DNA from: Streptomyces sp. NRRL F-5727
Lineage (GTDB): Bacteria > Actinomycetota > Actinomycetes > Streptomycetales > Streptomycetaceae
Direction: 5' to 3'
DNA length: 64,000 nucleotides
Assembly (NCBI RefSeq): GCF_000719555.1
Contig: NZ_JOGX01000003.1
Coordinates: 62,001-126,000 of the forward strand
In this document: positions 50,287 through 60,796 of the stretch, piece after piece
Layout: each line of letters opens with the position of its first letter
Position numbering within the stretch: position 1 is the first letter of the stretch
The notes under the pieces: generated by a model
Told to the model about the DNA's origin: nothing
The model's input: only the letters and a program-made list of their open reading frames with translations
The model's database searches: none
Made by a program: the position numbers and the translations under genes

Positions 50287-50697
50287 GAGCGGCACCAGGT
50301 GCACGGCGGCGATGCCGACGCGGTTGAAGGGCACCCGGACGATCTCGTACTCGCCGACGGGTTCGTCGACCTCGGGGCCGTGCCGCTGCCTGAGGTCCAT
50401 CGACTCCAGCCGGCAGACGAAGAAGTGCTGGACCTTCACGCCGGAGACGCCGCCGTCGACGATGTGCTCGACGGTGTCGACGAAACAGGGGACCACATCG
50501 ACGATCTTGGCGCCGAGTTCCTCGTGCACCTCGCGGTGGAGGGCCTCGACGACGGTGGAGTCGGAGGGCTCGACGCCGCCACCGGGCGTGACCCAGTACG
50601 GATCCATCCCCGGCTTGGTGCGTTTGATGAGGATGAGGTCGTCTCCGTCGAGCAGGATGGCGCGTGCGGTGCGCTTGACCACGGGGCGTTCGGGCAT
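50218..50697 (-). CDS. Nudix hydrolase
   Basis: 159 aa from ATG 50697 (MPERPVVKRTARAILLDGDD). The Nudix box is GVEPSDSTVVEALHREVHEE then LGAK: the REVHEELG core is intact, but the first conserved Glu (position 7 of the box) is Ser, so activity could be altered. The product hydrolyses a nucleoside diphosphate derivative in related enzymes. Overlaps the globin gene tail-to-tail by 69 bases. Confidence 0.88.
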   Translation of the reverse strand: MPERPVVKRTARAILLDGDDLILIKRTKPGMDPYWVTPGGGVEPSDSTVVEALHREVHEELGAKIVDVVPCFVDTVEHIVDGGVSGVKVQHFFVCRLESMDLRQRHGPEVDEPVGEYEIVRVPFNRVGIAAVHLVPLSLRHYLDGNIEGVRAMHAPDLG

Positions 50698-50732
50698 GGG
50701 AAGAAAATGGCCCGTTCCCACCCGGCTGAAAC

Positions 50733-51629
50733 TCACCAGTCCCCCGCGGCCCGCACCAGTTCCTCGTGGGCCCGTGCGATGTGGGTCAGTGCGAGGGTTC
50801 CCGTCCGGGCCACCAGGAAGTAGGTCCGCAGTGGTGGCACCGGCGGATCGAGCAGCGCCACGAGCCGTCCCCGCTCCAGCGCCTCCTCGCAGAGGTAGCG
50901 GGGCAGCACGGCCAGCCCCGCCCCGGCCGCCGCGGCCTCCCGGACGGCCCGCAGGTCGGGGGCGATGACGGTGGCCGCCGTGGCCGGCGCCGTCTCGAAG
51001 ACGGCGGCCCAGTAGCGGGCGGCGAAGGGCAGCGACTCGTGCACCTCGACCACCGGGAGCTGGTCCAGGACCACCGCGCCGGTGGCGAGCAGCACCTCGG
51101 GGGAGAGCCGGGCGGCCCAGCGCGGGGCCGCGACCAGGACGAGCTCCTCGTCGCAGAGCGGGGTGGCGGTGAGCAGTCCGCCGCGCGGCCGGGCGGTGGC
51201 GAGGGCCAGGTCGTGGTGGCCGGCGGCGAGCCCGTCGAGCAGTTCCTCCGTGTTGCCGACGAAGGAGGCGCGCAGGGCGAGGCCCTGGGCGACGAGCGGG
51301 GCGAGCGCGGGCAGGGCGCGCAGGGAGGTGAACTCGGGAGGCCCGGCGACGTGGAGGGTGCGGACGCCGCGCTCGACGTCGAGCCCCGTCTCGGCGATCT
51401 CGACCAGGGCGTCCAGGTGCGGGGCGGCGCGGTGGGCGAGTTCGTCGCCGATGCTGGTGGGGGTGACCCCGCGGGCCTGTCTCAGGAAGAGCGGCCGGCC
51501 GAGCTGCCGCTCCAGGGTGCGGATCTGGCTGGTGACGGCGGGCTGGGAGAGGCCGAGGAGCGCGGCGGCGCGGGTGAAGGAACCGGCCCGGTGCACCGCG
51601 ACGAACGTGCGCAGCAGGGCCAGATCCAT
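50733..51629 (-). CDS. LysR-family transcriptional regulator
   Basis: 298 aa (MDLALLRTFVAVHRAGSFTR). HTH about residues 1-60 with GLSQPAVTSQIRTLERQLGR, then a standard co-inducer-binding domain. The nearest plausible target is the cystathionine lyase/synthase gene upstream on the same strand, but LysR genes usually control divergent neighbours and there is none. Effector unknown. Confidence 0.93.
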   Translation of the reverse strand: MDLALLRTFVAVHRAGSFTRAAALLGLSQPAVTSQIRTLERQLGRPLFLRQARGVTPTSIGDELAHRAAPHLDALVEIAETGLDVERGVRTLHVAGPPEFTSLRALPALAPLVAQGLALRASFVGNTEELLDGLAAGHHDLALATARPRGGLLTATPLCDEELVLVAAPRWAARLSPEVLLATGAVVLDQLPVVEVHESLPFAARYWAAVFETAPATAATVIAPDLRAVREAAAAGAGLAVLPRYLCEEALERGRLVALLDPPVPPLRTYFLVARTGTLALTHIARAHEELVRAAGDW

Positions 51630-51768
51630 GTGCGCCCCTCCCCGGCCGGCCGTGCCTCATCGCAGGATCGTCCCACTATAAATATGTCGATAGGTCGCTG
51701 TCGCTCCCGTGATTGGACACTGACGCACAGTCAACTAGCCTTGTCCGGGCGGGTTCCGCGTGAGGACC

Positions 51769-51809
51769 GGGGCGTTCCGAGCCACGAGGGGGGAGGCTCG
51801 GAGCGCCCC
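51769..51809 (-). terminator. Terminator after the cystathionine lyase/synthase gene
   Basis: 15-base arms GGGGCGTTCCGAGCC (51769-51783) and a near-complement (51795-51809) with one mismatch; eleven-base loop, 13 bases past the stop. Confidence 0.75.
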
Positions 51810-51822
51810 CGTCCGAGCCTTG

Positions 51823-52983
51823 TCAGCCGGCCTTGCGCGCCGCGTCGAGCGCCCGCAGCACGTCGGCGATCAGGTCCTCCGGGTCCTCCGCGCCGACCGA
51901 GAAGCGGATGAAGCCCTCCGCGACGGCGTCCCCGCCCCAGCGTCCGCGCCGCTCCGCCGAGGAGCGCACCCCGCCGAAGCTGGTGGCGTCGTCGACCAGG
52001 CGCAGTTCGTCCAGGAAGCGTTCGGCTCGTGCGCGGTCGGCGAGCTCGAAGGAGATCACCGAGCCGAAGCGGCGCATCTGCCGGGCGGCGACCTCGTGCG
52101 AGGGGTCGTCCGGGAGTCCGGGGTGGCGCAGCCCGGTGACGTCGGGGTGGCCGGCCAGGACCCGGGCGAGCTCCAGGGCGGTGGCGCACTGGCGGTCGAT
52201 CCGCAGCTGGAGCGTGGCGAGCGAGCGGTGGGCGAGCCATGCCTCCATCGGCCCGGGGATGGCGCCGACGATCTTGCGCCAGCGGCGTACCTCCGCGGCC
52301 CGGCGCGGGTCGCGGCAGCTGACGTGGCCGAGCAGGATGTCGCCGTGGCCGGTCATGCCCTTGGTGTCGCTGGCGACCGAGAAGTCCGCGCCGAGCTCGA
52401 GCGGCCGCTGACCGAGCGGGGTGGCGAGGGTGTTGTCGACGGCGACGAGGGCCCCGCCGGCGTGCGCCGCGGCGACCAGCCGGCGGATGTCGCAGACGTC
52501 GAGGCCGGGATTGGACGGGGTCTCGATCCACAGCAGCTTGGCGCCGTCGAGCACGTCGAGCTGCGCGTCCCCGCCGGTCGGGGCGGTGCGCACCTCGATC
52601 CCGTACGCGCGCAGCTGCTCGTGGAGGAGCGGCAGGGCCTGGTAGCCGTCGGTCGGCAGGACGACGGCGTCGCCGGCGGAGAGCTGGGAGAGGAGGACGG
52701 CGGAGATGGCGGCCATGCCGGAGGCGAAGACCACGGTCTCGACCGCGGCCTCCCCGGGCGCCTCCAGGGTGCCGATGGCCCGTTCCAGGTGGGTCCAGGT
52801 CGGGTTCTCGTCGCGGCCGTAGGTGTACGGGCCGGTGGGCTCGCCGGGGAGGTGGAAGTGGGCGGCGAAGACCGGTCCGGGCAGGGTCGGTTCGTACTTG
52901 ACGGGCTCGGGCAGGCCGGCCCGTACGGCGAGGGTGCCGTCGCCGGCGCCCTCGCCGGGGTGGTGCTGTTCCTGGGGGCTCAC
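51823..52983 (-). CDS. Cystathionine gamma-lyase/synthase family PLP enzyme
   Basis: 386 aa (MSPQEQHHPGEGAGDGTLAV). Cys/Met metabolism PLP family. The PLP lysine is Lys208 in SVASDTKGMTGHGD, and Asp183 in VDNTLATP pairs with the pyridine nitrogen; the YGRDENPTW substrate loop is present. The family interconverts cysteine, homocysteine and cystathionine; lyase versus synthase cannot be told from sequence. The stop of the neighbouring phosphatase gene is four bases away from this start. Confidence 0.9.
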   Translation of the reverse strand: MSPQEQHHPGEGAGDGTLAVRAGLPEPVKYEPTLPGPVFAAHFHLPGEPTGPYTYGRDENPTWTHLERAIGTLEAPGEAAVETVVFASGMAAISAVLLSQLSAGDAVVLPTDGYQALPLLHEQLRAYGIEVRTAPTGGDAQLDVLDGAKLLWIETPSNPGLDVCDIRRLVAAAHAGGALVAVDNTLATPLGQRPLELGADFSVASDTKGMTGHGDILLGHVSCRDPRRAAEVRRWRKIVGAIPGPMEAWLAHRSLATLQLRIDRQCATALELARVLAGHPDVTGLRHPGLPDDPSHEVAARQMRRFGSVISFELADRARAERFLDELRLVDDATSFGGVRSSAERRGRWGGDAVAEGFIRFSVGAEDPEDLIADVLRALDAARKAG

Positions 52984-52987
52984 GGGT

Positions 52988-53506
52988 TCACAGGGTCCTT
53001 TCCTCGATCTCGTCCCCCGATGTGCCGGCCCGCAGTCCGGCCCGGACCGCGTCGAGCAGTCCCTCGCTCGCGGCCTCGGTCATCCGCAGGCATTCCTCGA
53101 ACCCTTCCCGCCCGCCGTAGTACGGATCGGGGACGTCGAGCGCGTCCCCGGCGGCGGGGTCGTACGAGCGGAGCAGCCGGATCTTCGCCGCCTCGTCGGG
53201 GGTACGGGCGAGGCGGCGGAGTTCCCGGAGGTGGCCCTCGTCGAGCGCGATCACCAGATCGAGGGCTGAGAACCAGGAGGCGCGGAACCGCCGGGCGGTG
53301 TGGGCGGAGGTGTAGCCGTGCTCCGCCAGGACGGCGACGGTGCGCGGGTCCGCCCCTTCGCCCTCGTGCCAGCCGCCGGTGCCCGCACTGTCCACCTCGA
53401 CCGCACCGCCGAGGCCGGCCTCCTCCACGCGCGCGCGGAAGACGTGCTCGGCCATCGGGGAGCGGCAGATGTTGCCGGTGCAGACGAAGCAGACGCGGTA
53501 GGTCAT
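52988..53506 (-). CDS. Low-molecular-weight protein-tyrosine phosphatase
   Basis: 172 aa (MTYRVCFVCTGNICRSPMAE). The P-loop is C-x5-R: Cys9-TGNIC-Arg15. The general acid Asp is in VPDPYYGG. Complete enzyme, slightly longer than the roughly 150-residue norm. Overlaps nothing but starts nine bases behind the stop of the small membrane protein gene, so it may be in one operon with it and the PLP enzyme. Confidence 0.93.
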   Translation of the reverse strand: MTYRVCFVCTGNICRSPMAEHVFRARVEEAGLGGAVEVDSAGTGGWHEGEGADPRTVAVLAEHGYTSAHTARRFRASWFSALDLVIALDEGHLRELRRLARTPDEAAKIRLLRSYDPAAGDALDVPDPYYGGREGFEECLRMTEAASEGLLDAVRAGLRAGTSGDEIEERTL

Positions 53507-53515
53507 GGCGGCCGC

Positions 53516-53893
53516 TCAGTCCCCGTCCGGGAGCACCACGTTGAGCGCCCACGAGACGACGGAGATGATCAGGCCGCCGAGTACGGCGGTCCAGAAGCCC
53601 TCGACGTGGAAGCTGAGGTCGAACTGGTCGGCCAGCCACGAGGTGAGGAGCAGCATCAGGGCGTTGACCACCAGGGTGATCAGGCCGAGGGTCAGAATGA
53701 AGAGGGGCAGCGTCAGCAGCTTCACGATCGGCTTGACCAGGAAGTTGACGAGGCCGAAGACGAGGGCGACGAGCAGCAGGGTGACGACCTTGTTGCCCGT
53801 GCTGTCACCGGTCAGGGTGATGTCCTGGAGGAGCCAGATGGCGACCCCCAGGGCGCCCGCGTTGGCGAGCGTCTTGACTACGAAATTCTTCAT
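53516..53893 (-). CDS. Phage-holin-family / YvlD-type membrane protein
   Basis: 125 aa from ATG 53893 (MKNFVVKTLANAGALGVAIW). Four membrane helices, including VVTLLLVALVFGLVNFLVKP and LFILTLGLITLVVNALMLLL, matching the Pfam family of small four-helix proteins (PF04020). Its role is unknown; despite the name it is not a phage lysis gene. Starts 51 bases away from the divergent cupin gene. Confidence 0.85.
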   Translation of the reverse strand: MKNFVVKTLANAGALGVAIWLLQDITLTGDSTGNKVVTLLLVALVFGLVNFLVKPIVKLLTLPLFILTLGLITLVVNALMLLLTSWLADQFDLSFHVEGFWTAVLGGLIISVVSWALNVVLPDGD

Positions 53894-53943
53894 GTGTCTG
53901 ATCGTGGCAGAGACGATCGGGCCTAGGGCAGGGGCGAACGGCA

Positions 53944-54261
53944 GTGAAGGCATTCCGGCTGGACGATCTGGAGGCGGAACGCCTCGCCAACCAGGGGGCG
54001 TACCTCCAGTTCCTGCGCGAGCGGAACATGTCGGTCGGGCTGTACGCGCTCGACGCGGGCGAGCTGGACCCGCAGTCGCCGCACGGCCAGGACGAGGTGT
54101 ACTTCGTGGTCTCCGGCCGGGCGGCGATCACCGTCGGGGACGAGACGACGCAGGTGGCGCGGGGCAGCGTGGTCTATGTGCCGGCCGGGGTGCCGCACCG
54201 CTTCCACCACATCAGCGAGGACCTGCGGGTCCTGGTGGTCTTCTCGCCGCCGGAGGCGTGA
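53944..54261 (+). CDS. Small cupin-domain protein
   Basis: 105 aa from GTG 53944. Single beta-barrel: the two cupin motifs read HGQDEVYFVVSGRAAITVG and GSVVYVPAGVPHRFHHIS, keeping the metal ligands H, E and H. Could bind a metal and a small molecule; no pathway evidence. The following about 250 bases to 54510 hold no gene. Confidence 0.88.
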   Translation: MKAFRLDDLEAERLANQGAYLQFLRERNMSVGLYALDAGELDPQSPHGQDEVYFVVSGRAAITVGDETTQVARGSVVYVPAGVPHRFHHISEDLRVLVVFSPPEA

Positions 54262-54509
54262 GCCGGGCCGGCGGGAGGGCGTGAGCCGGGCCGACGGGGC
54301 CCGAACCGGGCCGGCGCGAGGCGGGATCCGGCCCGGGGAACGGGGGGCCGACTCGGGGTGGGACCGTGAATCCTCCCTGATTCCCCTAGGGGGTGGATCA
54401 GGGGAGAGCCCGGGCCCCGGAGCCCCTGCGGCGCCGGTCCGCCGCCTAGCCTTGACCGTGTCCGGGACGCAGGCTTCCGGACGGGGCTTCGAGAGCGAGG
54501 GAGAGAGCC

Positions 54510-54728
54510 ATGGCCGTACAGGAGATGCTCGCGGGACTGCCGTGGTGGGTGAAGTGGGTCGCGATACCCGCTCTGGTCCTGCTTGTCTTCGGCGGATTCA
54601 TCACCAGCGTCCTCACCTTCGTGATCAGTCTGCTGTTCAAGGTGCTGCTGTTCGTCGCGCTCGTGGCCGGACTCATCTACGCCGTACGGAAGTTCGGCAG
54701 CCCGAAGAAGTCGGACCGCGACTGGTAG
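54510..54728 (+). CDS. Small two-helix membrane protein (DUF5326-like)
   Basis: 72 aa (MAVQEMLAGLPWWVKWVAIP), GAGGGAGAGAGCC precedes the ATG. Two hydrophobic spans, WVAIPALVLLVFGGFITSVL and LLFKVLLFVALVAGLIYAV, with a basic end (KFGSPKKSDRDW). Conserved short family in streptomycetes; function unknown. Confidence 0.85.
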   Translation: MAVQEMLAGLPWWVKWVAIPALVLLVFGGFITSVLTFVISLLFKVLLFVALVAGLIYAVRKFGSPKKSDRDW

Positions 54729-54755
54729 CACAAGCTACTCATCGGTATTCGGCGT

Positions 54756-54777
54756 CTGCCGGGCGTTAGCCCGGCAG
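54756..54777 (+). terminator. Terminator after the small membrane protein gene
   Basis: Nine-base perfect arms CTGCCGGGC and GCCCGGCAG around a GTTA loop, 27 bases past the stop. Confidence 0.75.
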
Positions 54778-55015
54778 GGGGAACGCGCTGGTGGAAACAG
54801 GGTGGGGGGTGAGGACGAGCCACTAGAGTGGCAGATCTCCGCCGAGTCGGGGCTACGGGCGTAGATCTCCCGGCAGACCAGCGGTTTCCCGCTCGTCCCT
54901 GAGGGGTCCGATCCGTCGGACCCCATCGGTGTCCCAGGCCCGGCGGGAGCGCGGGGGCGGCCCCCGCGAGCGGGTGCGACGCATCCGTTGTCACGCCTGG
55001 GGGTGACCTTTGGCC

Positions 55016-55780
55016 ATGGCTATGCAGACAGCTGCGCCGACGCTGATCGGCTCGGTGCAGCGGGCGCTGAGACTTCTGGAGGCCGTGGCCTCCCACGCGG
55101 ACGGTGCCCCCGCCAAGCAGCTCGCCCGGGAGACGGGCCTTCCGCTGCCCACGACGTACCACCTGCTCCGCACCCTGACGCACGAGGGCTATCTGGTCCG
55201 CGACAAGGGCGTCTTCTATCTGGGGGAGGCAGCCGCCCGGCTGGCCGGCGGCGGGGCTGTGCAGAATCGTCGCACCAAGATCGAGGACTCCCTCGCCCAC
55301 TGGCGGGACGAGATCGGTGTGCCGGTCTACTTCGCGCTCTACCGCGAGGGCGAGATCGAACTCGTCTCCGTCGCGGACACCCCCAACTCCCCCGCCGTCG
55401 AGGAGTGGGCCGACTTCCGGGAGACCGGCCACGCCCACGCGATCGGGCAGTGTCTGCTCAGCCAACTCGATCTGAGATCTCGTCAAGACCACCTCGACCG
55501 CCACCCGGTGGAAGCCATCACTCCGTACACGGTGCGTAACCGGCAGGTGCTTTTGGATCGTTTGGCCGGTTTGGGGCGAATGGAACCCCTGGTGGAGCGT
55601 CAGGAATATGCGCTCGGCACGGTTTGCGCGGCCATCCCCATCACGGTGGGCTCCACGGCGGCCACTCTGGCCATTTCCCTCCCGCTTCACCAGGAAGAAC
55701 GGTTGCTCCCAGCAGTCGAGCGGCTACGTACCGAGATCGGAAGCCTCTTCAGTTCGCTCGCCTTCTCTATCAGTATCTGA
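55016..55780 (+). CDS. ssgR: IclR-family activator SsgR
   Basis: 254 aa from ATG 55016 (MAMQTAAPTLIGSVQRALRL); an in-frame TTG at 55010 is possible. N-terminal winged HTH (about 10-70, AKQLARETGLPLPTTYHLLR), then the IclR effector domain with GTVCAAIPITVGSTAATLAI. It directly precedes ssgA, the order known in S. coelicolor, where SsgR activates ssgA for septum formation. The 3' end and downstream gap are less GC-rich than the surroundings. Confidence 0.9.
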   Translation: MAMQTAAPTLIGSVQRALRLLEAVASHADGAPAKQLARETGLPLPTTYHLLRTLTHEGYLVRDKGVFYLGEAAARLAGGGAVQNRRTKIEDSLAHWRDEIGVPVYFALYREGEIELVSVADTPNSPAVEEWADFRETGHAHAIGQCLLSQLDLRSRQDHLDRHPVEAITPYTVRNRQVLLDRLAGLGRMEPLVERQEYALGTVCAAIPITVGSTAATLAISLPLHQEERLLPAVERLRTEIGSLFSSLAFSISI

Positions 55781-55783
55781 AAA

Positions 55784-55798
55784 ATCACTCCTTGTGAT
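55784..55798. promoter_or_regulatory. Inverted repeat upstream of ssgA
   Basis: ATCAC-TCCTT-GTGAT, five-base arms with a five-base spacer, four bases past the ssgR stop and 121 bases before ssgA. May be an operator or a weak terminator; evidence is only the symmetry and the unusually AT-rich setting. Confidence 0.35.
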
Positions 55799-55918
55799 CC
55801 GCTAGCGCGTACAGCACGATTGCGTCAAGAGGGCCACGGGGGATCATTCCTGGCCGTTTCGGTCACAGCTTTCAGCAGCTGTGTTTACACAACTGCTCCA
55901 TCTACTGCGGGGTACATG

Positions 55919-56359
55919 ATGCGAGAGTCGGTTCAGGCCGAGGTCCTGATGAGCTTCCTCGTCTCGGAGGAGCTCTCCTTCAAGATCCCGGTCGAACTGC
56001 GATACGAGACCCGGGATCCCTACGCGGTGCGGATGACCTTCCACCTTCCCGGAGACGCGCCGGTGACCTGGGCGTTCGGCAGGGAGCTGCTGCTCGACGG
56101 GATCAACCGCCCGAGCGGGGACGGCGACGTCCACATCGCCCCGACCGACCCCGAGGGCCTGTCGGACGTCTCCATCCGGCTCCAGGTGGGCGGTGACCGC
56201 GCCCTCTTCCGCGCCAGCGCCCCGCCGCTCGTCGCCTTCCTCGACCGTACGGACAAGCTGGTCCCGCTCGGTCAGGAACAGACACTGGGCGACTTCGAGG
56301 ACAGCCTGGAGGCCGCGCTCGGCCGGATCCTCGCCGAGGAGAGCGCCGGCCCGGCCTGA
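55919..56359 (+). CDS. ssgA: Sporulation-specific cell division regulator SsgA
   Basis: 146 aa from ATG 55919 (MRESVQAEVLMSFLVSEELS); ATG 55916 is adjacent, but GCGGGG spacing favours 55919. SsgA-like proteins occur only in sporulating actinomycetes. The conserved block YETRDPYAVRMTFHLPGDAP and VTWAFGRELL agrees with SsgA; paired with SsgR upstream, it is SsgA rather than SsgB-G. It controls sporulation septum placement. Confidence 0.93.
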   Translation: MRESVQAEVLMSFLVSEELSFKIPVELRYETRDPYAVRMTFHLPGDAPVTWAFGRELLLDGINRPSGDGDVHIAPTDPEGLSDVSIRLQVGGDRALFRASAPPLVAFLDRTDKLVPLGQEQTLGDFEDSLEAALGRILAEESAGPA

Positions 56360-56405
56360 CCCCGGCGCCCCCTCCGTACGGCCGTCGCCCGCGCCTCCTC
56401 CGTAC

Positions 56406-56525
56406 GGCTCCCGACCCGACCCGACCCGACCCGACCCGGTCCGAGCCGACCGACCCGACCCGGCCTGACTCCGGCCCGAGCCGACCGACTCGGTCGACCC
56501 GATCCGACCGACCTGACCCGCCCCG
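56406..56525. repeat. Simple GACCC/GACCG pentamer repeat between ssgA and the YibE/F gene
   Basis: Uninterrupted (CCGAC)-type repeats at 56411-56437, then degenerate CCGACC units to 56525. Sits in the convergent gap between ssgA and the YibE/F gene and encodes nothing convincing. Confidence 0.85.
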
Positions 56526-56549
56526 CTCCGTACGGCCGCCGCGCGCCCG

Positions 56550-57929
56550 TCACTTGGCGCGGCGCCGGCGTCCGCCGCGGCCCGGCGGCCGGCCGCCGGC
56601 CTCCTCCGACGGGCGGTCGGCCGACACGACCAGCGCCGCGAGCGCCGTCGTGACCGGCACAGAGGCGACCAGGCCGATCGATCCCACCAGGGTCCGGACG
56701 ATCTCCTCCGCCACCAGCTCGCTGTTGGCCACCGTCCCCATGCTGCTGTCCGCGATGGTGAAGAGCAGCAGCAGCGGGAGCGAGGCGCCGGCGTAGGCCA
56801 GGACCAGGGTGTTGACCACCGAGGCGATGTGGTCGCGGCCGATCCGGATCCCGGCCCGGTAGAGCGCGCGCGGACCCATGCCGGGGTCGGCCTGGTGCAG
56901 CTCCCAGACCGCCGAGGTCTGGGTGACGGTCACGTCGTCCAGAACACCGAGCGAACCGATGATCACACCGGCGAGCAGCAGGCCGGACATGTCGATCTCC
57001 GGGTAGAGCCCGTGGATGAGCCCGGTGTAGTCGTCGGTGTTGCCGCTGAGCGAGGCCCAGCCGATGAAGAAGGACCCGAGCAGTCCGATCAGCAGCAGCG
57101 AGATCAGCGTGCCCAGGACGGCGACCGAGGTGCGGGCCGACAGGCCGTGGCACATGTAGAGCGCGAGCAGCATGATCGCGCTCGATCCCACCACCGCCAC
57201 GATCAGCGGGTTCGAACCCTCAAGGATCGCGGGCAGGATGAAGAGCGTCAGCACCAGGAAGCTCACCGCGAGCGCGATCAGCGCCATCACGCCGCGCATC
57301 CGGCCGACGAGCACGACCGCGAGCGCGAAGATGGCGGCGAGGACCGCCATCGGCACCTTCCGGTTGACGTCCGTCACCGAGTACTGCAGGTCCTTCGGGG
57401 CGTCGGGGGCGTAGGCGACGACCACGCCCTGCCCCTCCTCCAGCTGGCGCGGGGCGTCCGGCTGCACGATCTCGGTGAACCGGCGGCCCTTGTCCGGACC
57501 GCTGGTGACCTCGATCGTCGCCTTCGCGCACTGGCCCTGCTGGGCGTTGACCGCCTCGCGACCCTGCGGGGTGGAGGTGTCGCCGGTGGGCGGCACCTGC
57601 GCCGCGTTCACGTCCCTGCAGTCCACCTGCTCGACCGCCACGACCTTGCCCTGCTCGGTCTGCCGGTCGAAGCCGACCCCGGTCCGCTCGTGCGCCGGCG
57701 TGCCCCCGGGCCAGAGCACCAGGAGACCGACGACGACGGCGGTGGCGAAGGGAATCAGGACGGCCGCGATGACCCTGCGCAGATGGCGGGAGACCGGCGC
57801 GGCCGGCCCGTGGCTGTGGCTGTGACCATGGCCGGAACCGTGGTCCGGTCCGGGCCGGCCGACACCGTGCCCGTGCTCGTGGCCGTGCTCGTGGCCCTGC
57901 GGATCGGGGGACTGCTGGGGGGAAGTCAC
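56550..57929 (-). CDS. YibE/F-family membrane protein with His-rich N-terminus
   Basis: 459 aa if started at GTG 57929 (VTSPQQSPDPQGHEHGHEHG); GTG 57962 is an alternative. The first about 45 residues are rich in His-Gly pairs, plausible metal binding. A membrane segment (about 50-75) leads to an external domain (about 75-185), then seven or more helices with the conserved GVIIGSLGVLDDVTVTQTSA signature. Known relatives are of unknown function, probably transport. Divergent from thiC. Confidence 0.85.
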   Translation of the reverse strand: MTSPQQSPDPQGHEHGHEHGHGVGRPGPDHGSGHGHSHSHGPAAPVSRHLRRVIAAVLIPFATAVVVGLLVLWPGGTPAHERTGVGFDRQTEQGKVVAVEQVDCRDVNAAQVPPTGDTSTPQGREAVNAQQGQCAKATIEVTSGPDKGRRFTEIVQPDAPRQLEEGQGVVVAYAPDAPKDLQYSVTDVNRKVPMAVLAAIFALAVVLVGRMRGVMALIALAVSFLVLTLFILPAILEGSNPLIVAVVGSSAIMLLALYMCHGLSARTSVAVLGTLISLLLIGLLGSFFIGWASLSGNTDDYTGLIHGLYPEIDMSGLLLAGVIIGSLGVLDDVTVTQTSAVWELHQADPGMGPRALYRAGIRIGRDHIASVVNTLVLAYAGASLPLLLLFTIADSSMGTVANSELVAEEIVRTLVGSIGLVASVPVTTALAALVVSADRPSEEAGGRPPGRGGRRRRAK

Positions 57930-57997
57930 CGACCGATCATCGCAAGAACGGTGGGGGCCCACTGTTCAGCACGCCCGGGATGGCGCTAGCCTCGTGA

Positions 57998-59941
<1,944 letters not shown>

Positions 59942-59956
59942 CGGCCGGTCGTACGG

Positions 59957-60006
59957 GACACACCCCGGCCCGCGGTCCACGGGGGGATCGCGGGCCGGGG
60001 TGTGTC
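59957..60006. terminator. Bidirectional terminator between thiC and the membrane protein
   Basis: Perfect 18-base arms GACACACCCCGGCCCGCG (59957-59974) and complement (59989-60006), loop of 14. The right arm covers the stop of the convergent gene. Confidence 0.9.
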
Positions 60007-60628
60007 ACGGGGGCGGCGGAGCCGGGTCGGGGCCGGTGGCGGTGAGGGCGGCCTGGAGGAAGGGGATGACGCCGCGTTCCAGGAGGGCGTGGCGCCAGGC
60101 GGCGCGCGCCCGGGTGAGTTCGTCGTCGGGGGTGTGGGTCTCGGCGGGGCTGTTGCGGAGGGCGGTACGGAGCAGGCCGGCGCCCGCGCAGAGCAGACCG
60201 GCGGCGGCGAGGGCGCCGAAGACCAGGCCCGCGGTGAGCAGCGTGGTGCCGAGGGCGGCCGTCGGGGCGAGCAGCCGGACCACGGCGCCGACCAGCAGGA
60301 AGATCCCGGCGGCCGTGCCGGCGAGGACCGGGACGAGGACGGTGAGGACCGCGACGGCGCCCGGTGACTCGTCGGGCGCGGTGGTCCGGGGGCGGTTGGA
60401 CGCGGCGCGGTGCTGCTCGCGGACCTTGACGAAGTGCTCGTACTCGCTGGCGGCTGCCGCGGTGATCAGCGCTGTCGCGTTCAGCGCCATCACCCGGAGC
60501 TGGGCGGCCGTCAGTCGGGCGCCGGCTCCGGCGAGTTCCGGCCGTTCCGGTGCGGTGCGCAGTGCGTCGTCGAGGACGCGCTCGTACTCGGCGCGGTCCT
60601 CGGTCAGCAGGTGCGGAGCCACGTTCAT
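60005..60628 (-). CDS. Small two-helix membrane protein, unknown function
   Basis: 207 aa from ATG 60628 (MNVAPHLLTEDRAEYERVLD), preceded by GGGGGA. The N-terminal half is helical and hydrophilic; helices at about 90-115 (VAVLTVLVPVLAGTAAGIFLLVG, first 20 residues shown in part) and 120-150 with AALGTTLLTAGLVFGALAAA. Pro-rich end PDPAPPPP. No domain known. A second start, ATG 60634, has no proper ribosome site. Confidence 0.75.
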   Translation of the reverse strand: MNVAPHLLTEDRAEYERVLDDALRTAPERPELAGAGARLTAAQLRVMALNATALITAAAASEYEHFVKVREQHRAASNRPRTTAPDESPGAVAVLTVLVPVLAGTAAGIFLLVGAVVRLLAPTAALGTTLLTAGLVFGALAAAGLLCAGAGLLRTALRNSPAETHTPDDELTRARAAWRHALLERGVIPFLQAALTATGPDPAPPPP

Positions 60629-60796
60629 GTGCATCCCCCGATGCTCGGTGGGCCGGGACCGGCCGTGGAGCACGGGCGGTCCGGGCGGAAGCGGAGGAGA
60701 GCCTGCCTACCTGGGGAGCACGATGGTAGGGCCGTGACCGGGCGCGCTGACAGGGGGTTTCCGGAAATCGCCTGCCGCGGATGCGCTGGGTGAGAG

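Noticed and set aside
53516..53893. Phage holin as evidence of a prophage
   Set aside because: No other phage gene is nearby; the family name is historical and the protein is a common bacterial membrane protein.
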